From NCBI GenBank assembly GCA_035656495.1, contig DASRSL010000002.1, positions 1 to 39,988 on the forward strand: a stretch of DNA of 39,988 bases, read 5' to 3'. Below, in pieces: positions 33,191 to 39,988 of this stretch (the first letter of the stretch is position 1; the number at the start of each line of letters is the position of its first letter). The position numbers and the translations under genes were made by a program. The stretch comes from Roseiarcus sp035656495. GTDB lineage: Bacteria; Pseudomonadota; Alphaproteobacteria; Rhizobiales; Beijerinckiaceae. The notes under the pieces are model-generated. The model saw nothing but the letters and a program-made list of their open reading frames with translations, was not told the DNA's origin and ran no database searches.

Positions 33191-34153
33191 TCAGGCGAGC
33201 GCGGAATTGATCGACTTGCAGGCTTCCATCAGCGTATGGACGGCGGCGACGGACTTGGCGAACATCGCCTTCTCTTGGTCGTCGAGCGCGATCTCCATGA
33301 CGCGTTCGACGCCGTTCGCGCCGATCACCACCGGCACGCCTACGTAGGTGTCTCTGACGCCATATTGCCCGGTCAGGCGCGCAGCGCAGGGCAGGACGCG
33401 CCGCTGGTCCTTGAGATAAGCCTCCGCCATGGCCAGGCCGGAGGAGGCGGGGGCGTAGAAGGCCGAACCGGTCTTGAGGAGGTTGACGATCTCTCCGCCG
33501 CCCTTGCGGGTCCGTTCGACGATGGCGTCGACCCGCGCCTGCGTCGTCCAGCCCATCTTGACGAGATCGGGCAGCGGCACGCCGGCGACGGTGGAATAGC
33601 GCACCGACGGCACCATGTCGTCGCCGTGGCCCCCGAGCACGAAAGCCGTGACGTCCTCGACCGAGACGTTGAACTCCTCGGCGAGGAAATATCGGAACCT
33701 CGCCGAGTCGAGGACGCCGGCCATGCCCACGATCTTGTTCGCCGGCAGGCCGGAAAGCTTCTGCAGCGCCCACACCATCGCGTCGAGCGGATTGGTGATG
33801 CAGACGACGAAAGCGTCGGGAGCGTGCGCCTTGAGGCCGGCGCCGACCGCCTCCATCACTCTGAGATTGATGCCGAGCAGATCGTCGCGGCTCATGCCCG
33901 GCTTTCTGGGAACTCCGGCGGTCACGATGACGACGTCGGCGCCGGCGATGGCCGCATAGTCGCCAGCCCCGGCCAGCTTCGCGTTGAAGCCTTCCACCGC
34001 GCCGGATTCGGCGAGGTCGAGCGCTTTCCCTTGCGGAACGCCGTCGACAATGTCGAAGAGGACAATGTCGCCCAGCTCCTTCAGGGCGGCCAAGTGAGCC
34101 AAGGCGCCGCCGATCTGACCAGCCCCGATCAAAGCAATTTTCTTGCGCGCCAT
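33191..34153 (-). CDS. mdh: Malate dehydrogenase
   Basis: A 320-aa NAD-dependent malate dehydrogenase of the LDH-like (type III) group. The NAD-binding loop is IALIGAGQIGGALAHL; VTAGVPRKPGMSRDDLLGIN contains the substrate-binding arginines; the catalytic His is in LGGHGDDMVPSVRYS. ATG34153 (MARKKIALIG) has AAGGAG about nine bases upstream, so the longer frame from 34243 is rejected. It is the first gene of the mdh-sucC-sucD-sucA-sucB operon. The 265-base gap upstream presumably contains the operon promoter, which I cannot place, and shows no other gene. Confidence 0.96.
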   Translation of the reverse strand: MARKKIALIGAGQIGGALAHLAALKELGDIVLFDIVDGVPQGKALDLAESGAVEGFNAKLAGAGDYAAIAGADVVIVTAGVPRKPGMSRDDLLGINLRVMEAVGAGLKAHAPDAFVVCITNPLDAMVWALQKLSGLPANKIVGMAGVLDSARFRYFLAEEFNVSVEDVTAFVLGGHGDDMVPSVRYSTVAGVPLPDLVKMGWTTQARVDAIVERTRKGGGEIVNLLKTGSAFYAPASSGLAMAEAYLKDQRRVLPCAARLTGQYGVRDTYVGVPVVIGANGVERVMEIALDDQEKAMFAKSVAAVHTLMEACKSINSALA

Positions 34154-34418
34154 TGGTCTTTCGCTCCTTCTACGCGTGTGGGACGCAGCTGTGGGTCGCG
34201 ACGTGGGCACGGGGCAGCTGGAGGTTCGGCGCGTCCTATTCACTGATCAACCGGATGCGATCAAGCCGAACTTTTGGCTCAGACGGCGTCAGTCGTCTGG
34301 CGAAGCGCAGGTCGAACATAAACAAGTCCTGTGTCTTCAAGGACAGTTGGCGACGCAAGGCCGCGGACGGCTGTCCCGAAGCAGGGCGCCTCGAATTGCA
34401 ATAAAGGAAATCTGACGC

Positions 34419-35384
34419 CTAGTACACCTGCCGACCGAACAGGCTTGCGGCCAGGTCGACCAGCAGCAAGGCGCTTTTTCCCCGTTCGTCGAGGAACGGA
34501 TTGAGCTCGACAAGGTCGAGCGACGGCGACAAGCCGGACTCGTACAAAAGCTCCATCACCAGATGGGCCTCGCGGTACGTCGCTCCACCCGGGACCGCCG
34601 TGCCGACGCCCGGCGCGATCGCCGGGTCGAGGAAGTCGACATCCAGGCTCACATGCAGCAGGCCATCGGCGGCGCGGACCCGATCGATGATCCGCCTGAT
34701 CGACAGGGCGAAGCCGTCCTCGTCGAGGCGGCGCATGTCGACGACATCGACGCCGCGAGCCTGCAGGAGCCTGCGCTCGTCGGCGTCGATCGACCGGATT
34801 CCGAAGAGATGCACGCGGGACGGGTCGACGAGCCCGTGAGGCTCGTCGCCGAGGACGTCGTCGAAACCGGGTTCGCCGCTGAGCATCGCGACCGGCATGC
34901 CGTGCATGTTGCCCGAGAGAGAGGTCAGCGGAGTGTTGTAGTCCGAGTGCGCGTCGAGCCATAGCACGAAGGGCTTTCGCCCCGCCTCCGCGGCGTGGCG
35001 GGCGAAGCCGGCGATCGAGCCCATCGCAAGGGAATGGTCGCCGCCGAGAACGATGGGGAGCCGTCCCTCGCGCATGATGGCGTAGGTCTCGCGCGCCAAT
35101 GCGCGCGCCCAGGCCGCGATCTCGGCGAAGTTGCGAGATTTGCCGGCCTTCGGTTCAAGATGGGCGAGGGGGCGGGGGGGCGCCAAATCGCCGCGATCGA
35201 CGACGTCTTGCCCGAGCTCCTGCAGCATCCGGACGAGGCCCGCCGTGCGCAACATGGCCGGCCCCATGGCGCAGCCGGCGACGCCCGCGCCCGCCTCGAC
35301 AGGGACGCCGAGGATCGTGATAGCCTGCCGCCGCGGCCGCTTGACCGCGCGATCCCCTCCCTCATTTCTGCTCGCCAGGGTCAC
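34419..35384 (-). CDS. rocF: Arginase
   Basis: A 321-aa ureohydrolase that cleaves arginine to ornithine and urea using two Mn ions. Metal ligands are seen in VLGGDHSLAMGS (His117), LDAHSDYNTP (Asp144, His146, Asp148) and SLDVDFLDPAIAPGVGT (Asp248, Asp250), with the late glutamate in LVELNPFLDE. The usual DAHADxNTP motif has Ser in place of Ala, a mild change. The start is GTG35384 with GGAGAGG upstream. No ornithine aminotransferase or urease gene is adjacent. Arginase versus agmatinase: the SGNMHGMPVA segment favours arginase. Confidence 0.93.
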   Translation of the reverse strand: MTLASRNEGGDRAVKRPRRQAITILGVPVEAGAGVAGCAMGPAMLRTAGLVRMLQELGQDVVDRGDLAPPRPLAHLEPKAGKSRNFAEIAAWARALARETYAIMREGRLPIVLGGDHSLAMGSIAGFARHAAEAGRKPFVLWLDAHSDYNTPLTSLSGNMHGMPVAMLSGEPGFDDVLGDEPHGLVDPSRVHLFGIRSIDADERRLLQARGVDVVDMRRLDEDGFALSIRRIIDRVRAADGLLHVSLDVDFLDPAIAPGVGTAVPGGATYREAHLVMELLYESGLSPSLDLVELNPFLDERGKSALLLVDLAASLFGRQVY

Positions 35385-35471
35385 ACGCCCTCTCCGACAA
35401 GGATCTCAATGGCGCCCATAACATGACCGACGGCGGTATGGGCCTCGCCTCAAGGGACAGAGATCGGGCAA

Positions 35472-36245
35472 CTACCCAGCGCCGGCGTCCTGCCATCTTG
35501 TGCTGTAGTCAAATGTTTTAAAGTCCACATTGTAGTGAGCTACGACCCTGTTGGCGATTTCGTCTGAATAATAGTCCTTTAGAAATCGGCTGGCGTTGGT
35601 GGCTTCATTTCCATGACGGTCAAGTCTAAATTTAGCAGGCGCGCCGATCTTCTCACTTATAACGTTGACATCTCTCTCGATATTCTCAAATCTAGCAATA
35701 AAATCGTAATCTACGCGCTTGTATTTTAGGTGTTGCGCTTGCATATCCCAATGTGCATCCGATGATTTCTCAGGGTTATTGACAACCGCCTCGACGAAAT
35801 CTCCGAATTCCAGGTGGTCAAAATACATTTCGTCCGGGATCCCAAGCGTTTCCACTATTTTTTTCTTTTCTGGCTTATTTCTCTGAATCTTATCCAGGTA
35901 GGCAGAGAGCAACCGGGTGAACGGATTCCTTACGACACAAAAAATAAAGTATTTCGAGGGGCTTGATAGCAACTTACGGAAAGACCCGATCTGCACAGGG
36001 GAAAGGAGTGGAGAGTATACGCGCAGATGAACCAGCTCTCCAGGAAGACAAAAAGCCTCATCGTCCAATTCTATTCTCTGAAGAAATGTTTTTATTGAGG
36101 AGCAGGCGGCCTTGGGGGTCTCAACATAGATATACTTGTATCTCAAGGAAATATGAGCGTAATCAAAAAAGGACCAGTCCAATCCATCAAAAAGTTCCGG
36201 TACTTCAACACAGAGGTTATCGAAAGGGGTCATTTTTTTCTGCAT
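35472..36245 (-). CDS. Sulfotransferase family 2 protein, AT-rich
   Basis: A 257-aa PAPS-dependent sulfotransferase of the carbohydrate (family 2, HNK-1/chondroitin-type) group. The 5'-phosphosulfate loop is YVETPKAACSSIKTFL (about 41-55), and the 3'-phosphate site is FCVVRNPFTRLLSAYLDKI (Arg106 to Ser114). It would transfer sulfate to a sugar, polysaccharide or nodulation-type glycolipid; the acceptor cannot be told. No signal peptide is seen. The gene is clearly richer in A and T than its neighbours, with many TTT/AAA and ATA codons, which indicates horizontal transfer. ATG36245 or ATG36233 (MTPFDN) may be the start. No other polysaccharide genes are adjacent. Confidence 0.88.
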   Translation of the reverse strand: MQKKMTPFDNLCVEVPELFDGLDWSFFDYAHISLRYKYIYVETPKAACSSIKTFLQRIELDDEAFCLPGELVHLRVYSPLLSPVQIGSFRKLLSSPSKYFIFCVVRNPFTRLLSAYLDKIQRNKPEKKKIVETLGIPDEMYFDHLEFGDFVEAVVNNPEKSSDAHWDMQAQHLKYKRVDYDFIARFENIERDVNVISEKIGAPAKFRLDRHGNEATNASRFLKDYYSDEIANRVVAHYNVDFKTFDYSTRWQDAGAG

Positions 36246-36325
36246 CTTACATACTCAGCTGGCGCCTAATGACGCGAAGATGCTACAGTGCGCCAACCTG
36301 CACAAGCAGGTGGGGCCAGGACCTA

Positions 36326-36913
36326 ACATAAGTGCGCAACCCGCTCAGGCGTCGCTCTCGTCCACTCCAGGGCCTCCTCCGCGCGACCGCGGCTGAGGAT
36401 GACGAAGTCGTCGGCAAAGGTGACCAGGTGGCCGCGGAACTTCGCTCCGCATTCTCGCATCCGCCGTAACTCCCAATGAGGCTCGCGTGGAGTCGGCCTA
36501 AAGTTCATCGACGACCCCATCCTGAGGCGCTCTTGCGAAGCAAGAGCCTCGAAGGATGCTCCAGGACGCCCTGATGGCCGAACCGGATTATCGCGTCGGC
36601 GCGATCTGGAGCGTCCTTCGAGGCCGCTGCGCGCCCTTGGCGCTTCGCGGCGCCTCAGGACGAGGCCGGCGGGTGTCGCCAGCTCCTCAAAGACGGACCG
36701 ACCGAGCGAGAGCCTGGGAGTTATCATCCGCCAAAACTTTAGAAATCGGTTCATGTAGAGGTTGGCCAGCAAGGGGCTGATCACCCGCCGTGCGGCGTGC
36801 CCCGCCTTGTTGCTCTTGCCGCCCGTCATGCGCCGCCTTCCAGAACGATTGCGGATTCGGCCGGCGGGTCTTCCGCCTGCTCGACCTGCCGCTTTCAACC
36901 ATCGCTTAACCAT
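36326..36913 (-). pseudogene. Group II intron reverse transcriptase/maturase remnant
   Basis: Two fragments of an LtrA-type intron protein lie in one minus-strand frame. The upstream fragment (36913-36722) contains VKRWLKA, RRRMTGGKSNKAGHA and VISPLLANLYMNRFLKFWR, from the RT4 region. The downstream fragment (36451-36326) contains KFRGHLVTFADDFVILSRGR, with the catalytic box as FADD in place of YADD, then AEEALEWT. Between them is a palindromic element and unrelated residues. The N-terminal RT domains, thumb/X domain and HNH nuclease are missing, as is any recognisable intron RNA domain V or VI. It is a dead relic. Confidence 0.85.
36517..36665. repeat. Imperfect long palindromic repeat inside the reverse transcriptase remnant
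   Basis: The left arm 36517-36562 (CCATCCTGAGGCGC...CTCGAAGGATGCTCC) and right arm 36608-36665 (GGAGCGTCCTTCGAGG...GCGCCTCAGGACGAGG) are near reverse complements. Each arm has its own internal hairpin (CTCTTGCGAAGCAAGAG in the left arm). Palindromes of this CCTGAGG...CCTTCGAGG type recur in genomes of Rhizobiales as intergenic repeats. It appears to have inserted in the intron gene. Confidence 0.75.
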
Positions 36914-37082
36914 GCCGCTTTCTCCGCCCCTGTTATAGGGCGCCGATCGGCGATCCGCCCTTGAGGGCGCGCCGGTCGGCGATTGTGCCGCCGCCAAAAG
37001 GCTGCTATCGCTCCGCCGCAGGGCGACCATAATTGTGGAATCACCGGGGCGACATTTTAGACCTTCAGGGGAGCCTGACTTG

Positions 37083-38864
37083 ATGTTGGACACGCCCAAG
37101 CGTCGGTTTCTGCTTTTCCTCGTCAAGCCGTCGCATTACGACGACGACGGCTACGTCATCCAGTGGGCGAAGTCCGCCCTGCCGTCCAACTCGCTCGCCT
37201 GCCTCTACGGCATCGCCAAAGACGCCATGGAGAACGGGGCGCTGGGCGAGGACGTCGACATCGAGATCTTTCCCGTCGACGAGACCAACACAAGAGTCCG
37301 CCCGAATAAGATCGCCCGCCAGATCAGGGACGCCGGCGGCTTCGGCCTGGTCGGCTTCGTCGGGGTGCAGTCGAACCAGTATCCGCGGGTGATGGACTGC
37401 GCCCGCCCGTTGCGGGCGGCCGGGATCCCCGTCTGCATCGGCGGCTTCCACGTCTCCGGGTGTCTCGCGATGCTGAAAGAGACGCCGGACTCGCTGAAGG
37501 AGGCGCTCGACCTCGGCATTTCGCTCTTCGCCGGCGAGGCCGAGGGCCGCTTCGCCGAAGTTTTGCGCGACGCGGCGGCCGGAACGCTGAAGCCCATCTA
37601 CAATTACCTCGACGATCTGCCGGGCCTCGAGGGCGCGGCGCACCCGTTCCTGCCGCGCGACCGCGTCGGCCGCTCGATCGGCATGATCTCGAGCTTCGAC
37701 GGGGGGCGCGGCTGCCCGTTCCTCTGCTCGTTCTGCACCATCATCAACGTGCAGGGGCGCAAGTCCCGCTACCGCACCGCCGACGACATCGAGGCGATCG
37801 TCCGTTCGAACCACAAGAACGGCGTGCGCTATTTCTTCATCACCGACGACAATCTCGCGCGCAACCGCAACTGGGAGTCGATTTTTGACCGGCTGATTGA
37901 GCTCCGGCAGGGGGGCTTGAACTCCCGCTTCGTCATCCAGGTCGACACCGCCTGCCACAAGATCCCGCGCTTCATCGAGAAGGCGGCGGCCGCCGGGGTC
38001 AAGCGGGTGTTCATCGGCCTGGAAAACATCGATCCCGACAACCTCGCCGCGGCGAAGAAGAAGCAGAACCACATTTCTGACTACCGCGAGCTTCTGCTCG
38101 AGTGGCGCAAGCATCGCTGCATCACCTATTGCGGCTACATCATCGGCTTCCCGGGCGACACGCCGGAATCGGTCGTCCGCCGCATCGAGATCATCCAGCG
38201 CGAGCTGCCGCTCGATATCCTGCAGTTCTCATGCCTGACGCCGCTGCCCGGCTGCGAGGACCACGCCAAGGCGGTCGCGGCGGGCGTCGACATCGACCCC
38301 GACCTCAACAAGTTCGACCTCGAGCATGTGGTCTGCGACCACCCGCGCATGAGCCGGGCGGAATGGCAGAAGCTCTACCACGACGCCTTCAAGACCTATT
38401 ACACCGACGACCACATGAAGACGGTGATCCGCCGCGCCGCGGCCGGCGGCGCCCGGGCCGACACGGTGGCCTTCCTTCTCGTCACCTTCTGGGCGGCGAG
38501 CACGCTCTACCACATCTATCCGCTCGAGGCCGGCCTCATCCGCCGCAAGGTGCGGCGCGACCGCCGCCCGACCTTGCCGCGCGAGAACCCGTTCCTCTTC
38601 TACCCGAAATACGTCTGGCATCTCCTCTCGGTCCACGGCCAGGCGGCGGTGAAGCTCGCGAAGATCTGGTGGTTCATGCGGGGCGTGCTGAAGGACCCGA
38701 ACGCGAAGCACTACACCGACGAGGCGCTGAGAACCTCCGACGATTACGACCATCAGGAGATGTACCAGCTCTCCGACGCCGCCCGCCAGGCGGCGGCGAA
38801 GGCGAAGCACATCGAGGAGCGCAAGCACGCGGCGGCTTCGGCGAGGGTGGAGGCGGCGGAGTAG
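37083..38864 (+). CDS. Radical SAM protein with N-terminal B12-binding-like domain, function unknown
   Basis: A 593-aa protein. Residues about 75-165 resemble a cobalamin-binding Rossmann domain (GFGLVGFVGVQSNQYPRVMD, then PVCIGGFHVSG), but the DxHxxG cobalamin motif is not seen. The radical SAM cluster motif is CPFLCSFC (Cys211, Cys215, Cys218) after SSFDGGRG, with FITDDNLARNRN and GLENIDPDNLA downstream as in the BchE/HpnJ-like group. The C-terminal 160 residues contain a hydrophobic stretch (about 460-480) and a basic helical region, then a charged helix rich in Ala, Lys and Glu. ATG37083 or TTG37080 follow AGGGGAG. No substrate gene is adjacent. Membrane-lipid or tetrapyrrole chemistry are guesses. 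Confidence 0.85.
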   Translation: MLDTPKRRFLLFLVKPSHYDDDGYVIQWAKSALPSNSLACLYGIAKDAMENGALGEDVDIEIFPVDETNTRVRPNKIARQIRDAGGFGLVGFVGVQSNQYPRVMDCARPLRAAGIPVCIGGFHVSGCLAMLKETPDSLKEALDLGISLFAGEAEGRFAEVLRDAAAGTLKPIYNYLDDLPGLEGAAHPFLPRDRVGRSIGMISSFDGGRGCPFLCSFCTIINVQGRKSRYRTADDIEAIVRSNHKNGVRYFFITDDNLARNRNWESIFDRLIELRQGGLNSRFVIQVDTACHKIPRFIEKAAAAGVKRVFIGLENIDPDNLAAAKKKQNHISDYRELLLEWRKHRCITYCGYIIGFPGDTPESVVRRIEIIQRELPLDILQFSCLTPLPGCEDHAKAVAAGVDIDPDLNKFDLEHVVCDHPRMSRAEWQKLYHDAFKTYYTDDHMKTVIRRAAAGGARADTVAFLLVTFWAASTLYHIYPLEAGLIRRKVRRDRRPTLPRENPFLFYPKYVWHLLSVHGQAAVKLAKIWWFMRGVLKDPNAKHYTDEALRTSDDYDHQEMYQLSDAARQAAAKAKHIEERKHAAASARVEAAE

Positions 38865-38886
38865 GGGCGCGCGGTCCCTGGGTCAC

Positions 38887-39050
38887 CGTCATGGCCGGGC
38901 TTGTCCCGGCCATCCACGCCGAAATGCCGCCAGAGTCCGGCTCCTGTTCTGCGCTGATCCAGGCAAAAGACTGAAAAGAATAGATTATAAGGAACTTGGG
39001 ACCGTTGACGCGGAACCGCGTGGATGGCCGGGACAAGCCCGGCCATGACG
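38887..39050. repeat. Perfect 33-bp inverted repeat pair (REP doublet)
   Basis: 38887-38919 and 39018-39050 are exact reverse complements, separated by 98 bases. Each arm is itself a palindrome with stem GGCCGGG/CCCGGCC and a CTTGT or ACAAG loop. The arrangement (two opposed palindromes with a spacer) is that of a BIME-type REP pair. It sits between the radical SAM gene and the 110-aa ORF. The 98-base spacer is AT-richer and has no gene. Confidence 0.85.
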
Positions 39051-39082
39051 GCAAAAGCAGAGAGAATCGTTCCAGGATCGCC

Positions 39083-39415
39083 ATGCTCGACAAATGGGAA
39101 AAGACGCAAGACCTCATCGCGAGCCTGAAGGCGGCCGCGCCGTTCGAGGTCGAGTTGACGCCGCCGCTGATTGCGCAGCTTCGCGCCGCGACGCCCCCGT
39201 TCGACCTCGAACCGCGTCAGATCGTGCGTGACGTCTCATACGGCGGCGACGAAGGCGGCATCCTCTGCCACATCGAACCCCAGGAAAGCGGCCGAGTGCT
39301 GGTCGTCTCGCTCACGCACTTGCGCCTGGGCAGGTCGCTCCCGTTCGCCGCCGCCGTATTCGACTACCAGAAACACCGCACGAAGAAGCTGAAGAAGCAA
39401 AACAGGACCGTGTGA
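39083..39415 (+). CDS. Hypothetical protein, 110 aa
   Basis: The ORF starts at ATG39083 (MLDKWEKTQDLIASLKAA) with AGGA six bases before. The upstream part of the open frame (from 38996) is the REP arm and is not coding. The protein has a helical N-terminus, a central VELTPPLIAQLRAATPPFDL and DVSYGGDEGGILCHIE, and a basic tail (QKHRTKKLKKQNRT). I do not recognise a family. Codon use is like chromosomal genes and the ribosome site is reasonable, so it is probably real. It lies immediately after the REP doublet. No function is proposed. Confidence 0.6.
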   Translation: MLDKWEKTQDLIASLKAAAPFEVELTPPLIAQLRAATPPFDLEPRQIVRDVSYGGDEGGILCHIEPQESGRVLVVSLTHLRLGRSLPFAAAVFDYQKHRTKKLKKQNRTV

Positions 39416-39499
39416 TCAGGCTGACGCGATCCTCAGTGCGTTCGGCGCATGCCGGGCGGCCAGCCTCGCTGTGGCCTCCGTCCCAGCTGCGCGATCCTC

Positions 39500-39660
39500 A
39501 CGGGACGCGCAGACCTCGACGCCGAAGCACCGGCAGGATTGGCCGAGCCAATCGCGATAGAGCGCGTAGTTGTCGTCCTCGAAGAAGACCGCTCGCGCCG
39601 ATTGCCGCACTGAGTGACATGCGGCAAGTCGGGAACGACGACGCGGACGATGCGAGTCAT
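39500..39660 (-). pseudogene. RAYT / IS200-like transposase, N-terminal frameshifted remnant
   Basis: From ATG39660 leftward the frame gives MTRIVRVVVPDLPHVTQCGN, close to the RAYT start (LPHHVTQRGNR), with one of the paired histidines missing. After NRRERS the similarity continues in another frame as AVFFEDDNYALYRDWLGQSC and FGVEVCA, so there is a frameshift near 39590. It stops before the HUH (PNHVH) motif. It is therefore a broken N-terminal fragment. The remnant at the left end of the window is a C-terminal one, so they are not a single split gene here. Confidence 0.75.
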
Positions 39661-39709
39661 ATGGCGACGCGCACATAGATTTGCAATTCGGTAAAGACGG
39701 TCGCGTCAC

Positions 39710-39988
39710 CGTAATTTCAATTTGCGGCGGTTAATTAACACAGTCTAGGAGCTTAAGACTGTAGAATAAAGCCTACGTCTTTTACCGATCTCGAAGAGTC
39801 GACCCGCCTACACAAGGTTACTGCCACGATTGTGGTACAACCCAAACCCCAATATGGCTCATTGCGCAGACGGGAAAATAGTGCCCGCGTTCGCCACAGC
39901 GGGTTCAGTTCTAGAATTGTTAGTCTTGGGATCAGCAGCTCGCTCTGCATACCATCTTACGTTGGCGAAGCCGCTTCCGTCTAGTTCG
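39710..39988. other. AT-richer right end without recognisable gene
   Basis: This stretch is notably richer in A and T than the rest. It contains a small dyad, ACAGTCT (39740-39746) and AGACTGT (39756-39762). A 65-aa open frame on the minus strand has no recognisable similarity and no ribosome site. It may be imported DNA or the edge of a gene beyond the window. Confidence 0.4.

Noticed and set aside
39753..39950. A 65-aa minus-strand frame at the right end
   Set aside because: It shows no ribosome site, no similarity and no clear coding bias.

Overview
This 40 kb window is high-GC chromosomal DNA that reads as an alphaproteobacterium of the order Hyphomicrobiales. The evidence is the mdh-sucC-sucD-sucA-sucB gene order, a GlcDEF glycolate oxidase, a mesaconyl-CoA hydratase close to the ethylmalonyl-CoA pathway enzyme of Rhodobacter and methylotrophs, an intracellular-type polyhydroxybutyrate (PHB) depolymerase with a CopG regulator, and many short GC-rich palindromic repeats. 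A PHB-storing methylotroph-like lineage (Beijerinckiaceae or Methylocystaceae) would fit, but no diagnostic marker such as methane monooxygenase or methanol dehydrogenase is present.

Layout. 1-620: a perfect 22-bp inverted repeat and a C-terminal remnant of a REP-associated tyrosine transposase (RAYT). 754-2456 (+): CopG regulator and PHB depolymerase-type esterase. 2521-3066: a GIY-YIG nuclease gene broken by an amber codon and bracketed by palindromic repeats. 3134-6293 (-): an Ada/Ogt-type alkyl-DNA methyltransferase, a PNPOx-fold protein, a DUF2461 protein and a SAM methyltransferase. 6318-10248 (-): glcD-glcE-glcF. 10358-11671 (-): pncB, with a truncated lutA N-terminus divergent from it. 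12088-13593 (+): secreted L,D-transpeptidase, followed by two small doubtful ORFs. 14354-17169 (-): EmrAB-type efflux pair. 17314-19414 (-): DUF900 lipoprotein hydrolase and DUF937 protein. 19754-20851 (-): ychF. 21048-23285 (+): glycogen-debranching-type glucosidase. 23465-25364 (-): isochorismatase-fold protein, mesaconyl-CoA hydratase and YggT. 25430-25505 (+): tRNA-Ala(CGC).

25633-34153 (-) is a TCA-cycle operon read mdh, sucC, [VapBC-type toxin-antitoxin], sucD, sucA, yciI-like, sucB. The toxin-antitoxin pair separates two genes that are normally adjacent. An arginase gene (34419-35384, -) follows. From 35472 to the end the DNA is accessory: an AT-rich sulfotransferase gene, a group II intron reverse transcriptase remnant split by a palindromic element, an uncharacterised radical SAM protein, a 33-bp perfect inverted-repeat pair, a 110-aa orphan, and an N-terminal RAYT remnant.

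Functionally, the central genes cover two-carbon metabolism (glycolate to glyoxylate, mesaconyl-CoA to beta-methylmalyl-CoA), the 2-oxoglutarate-to-oxaloacetate part of the TCA cycle, and carbon-store use (PHB and glycogen). No clearly new multi-gene system is evident. The strongest leads are the toxin-antitoxin pair inside the TCA operon, the GIY-YIG gene within palindromes, the radical SAM protein of unknown role, and an isochorismatase-fold protein that lacks its catalytic cysteine.
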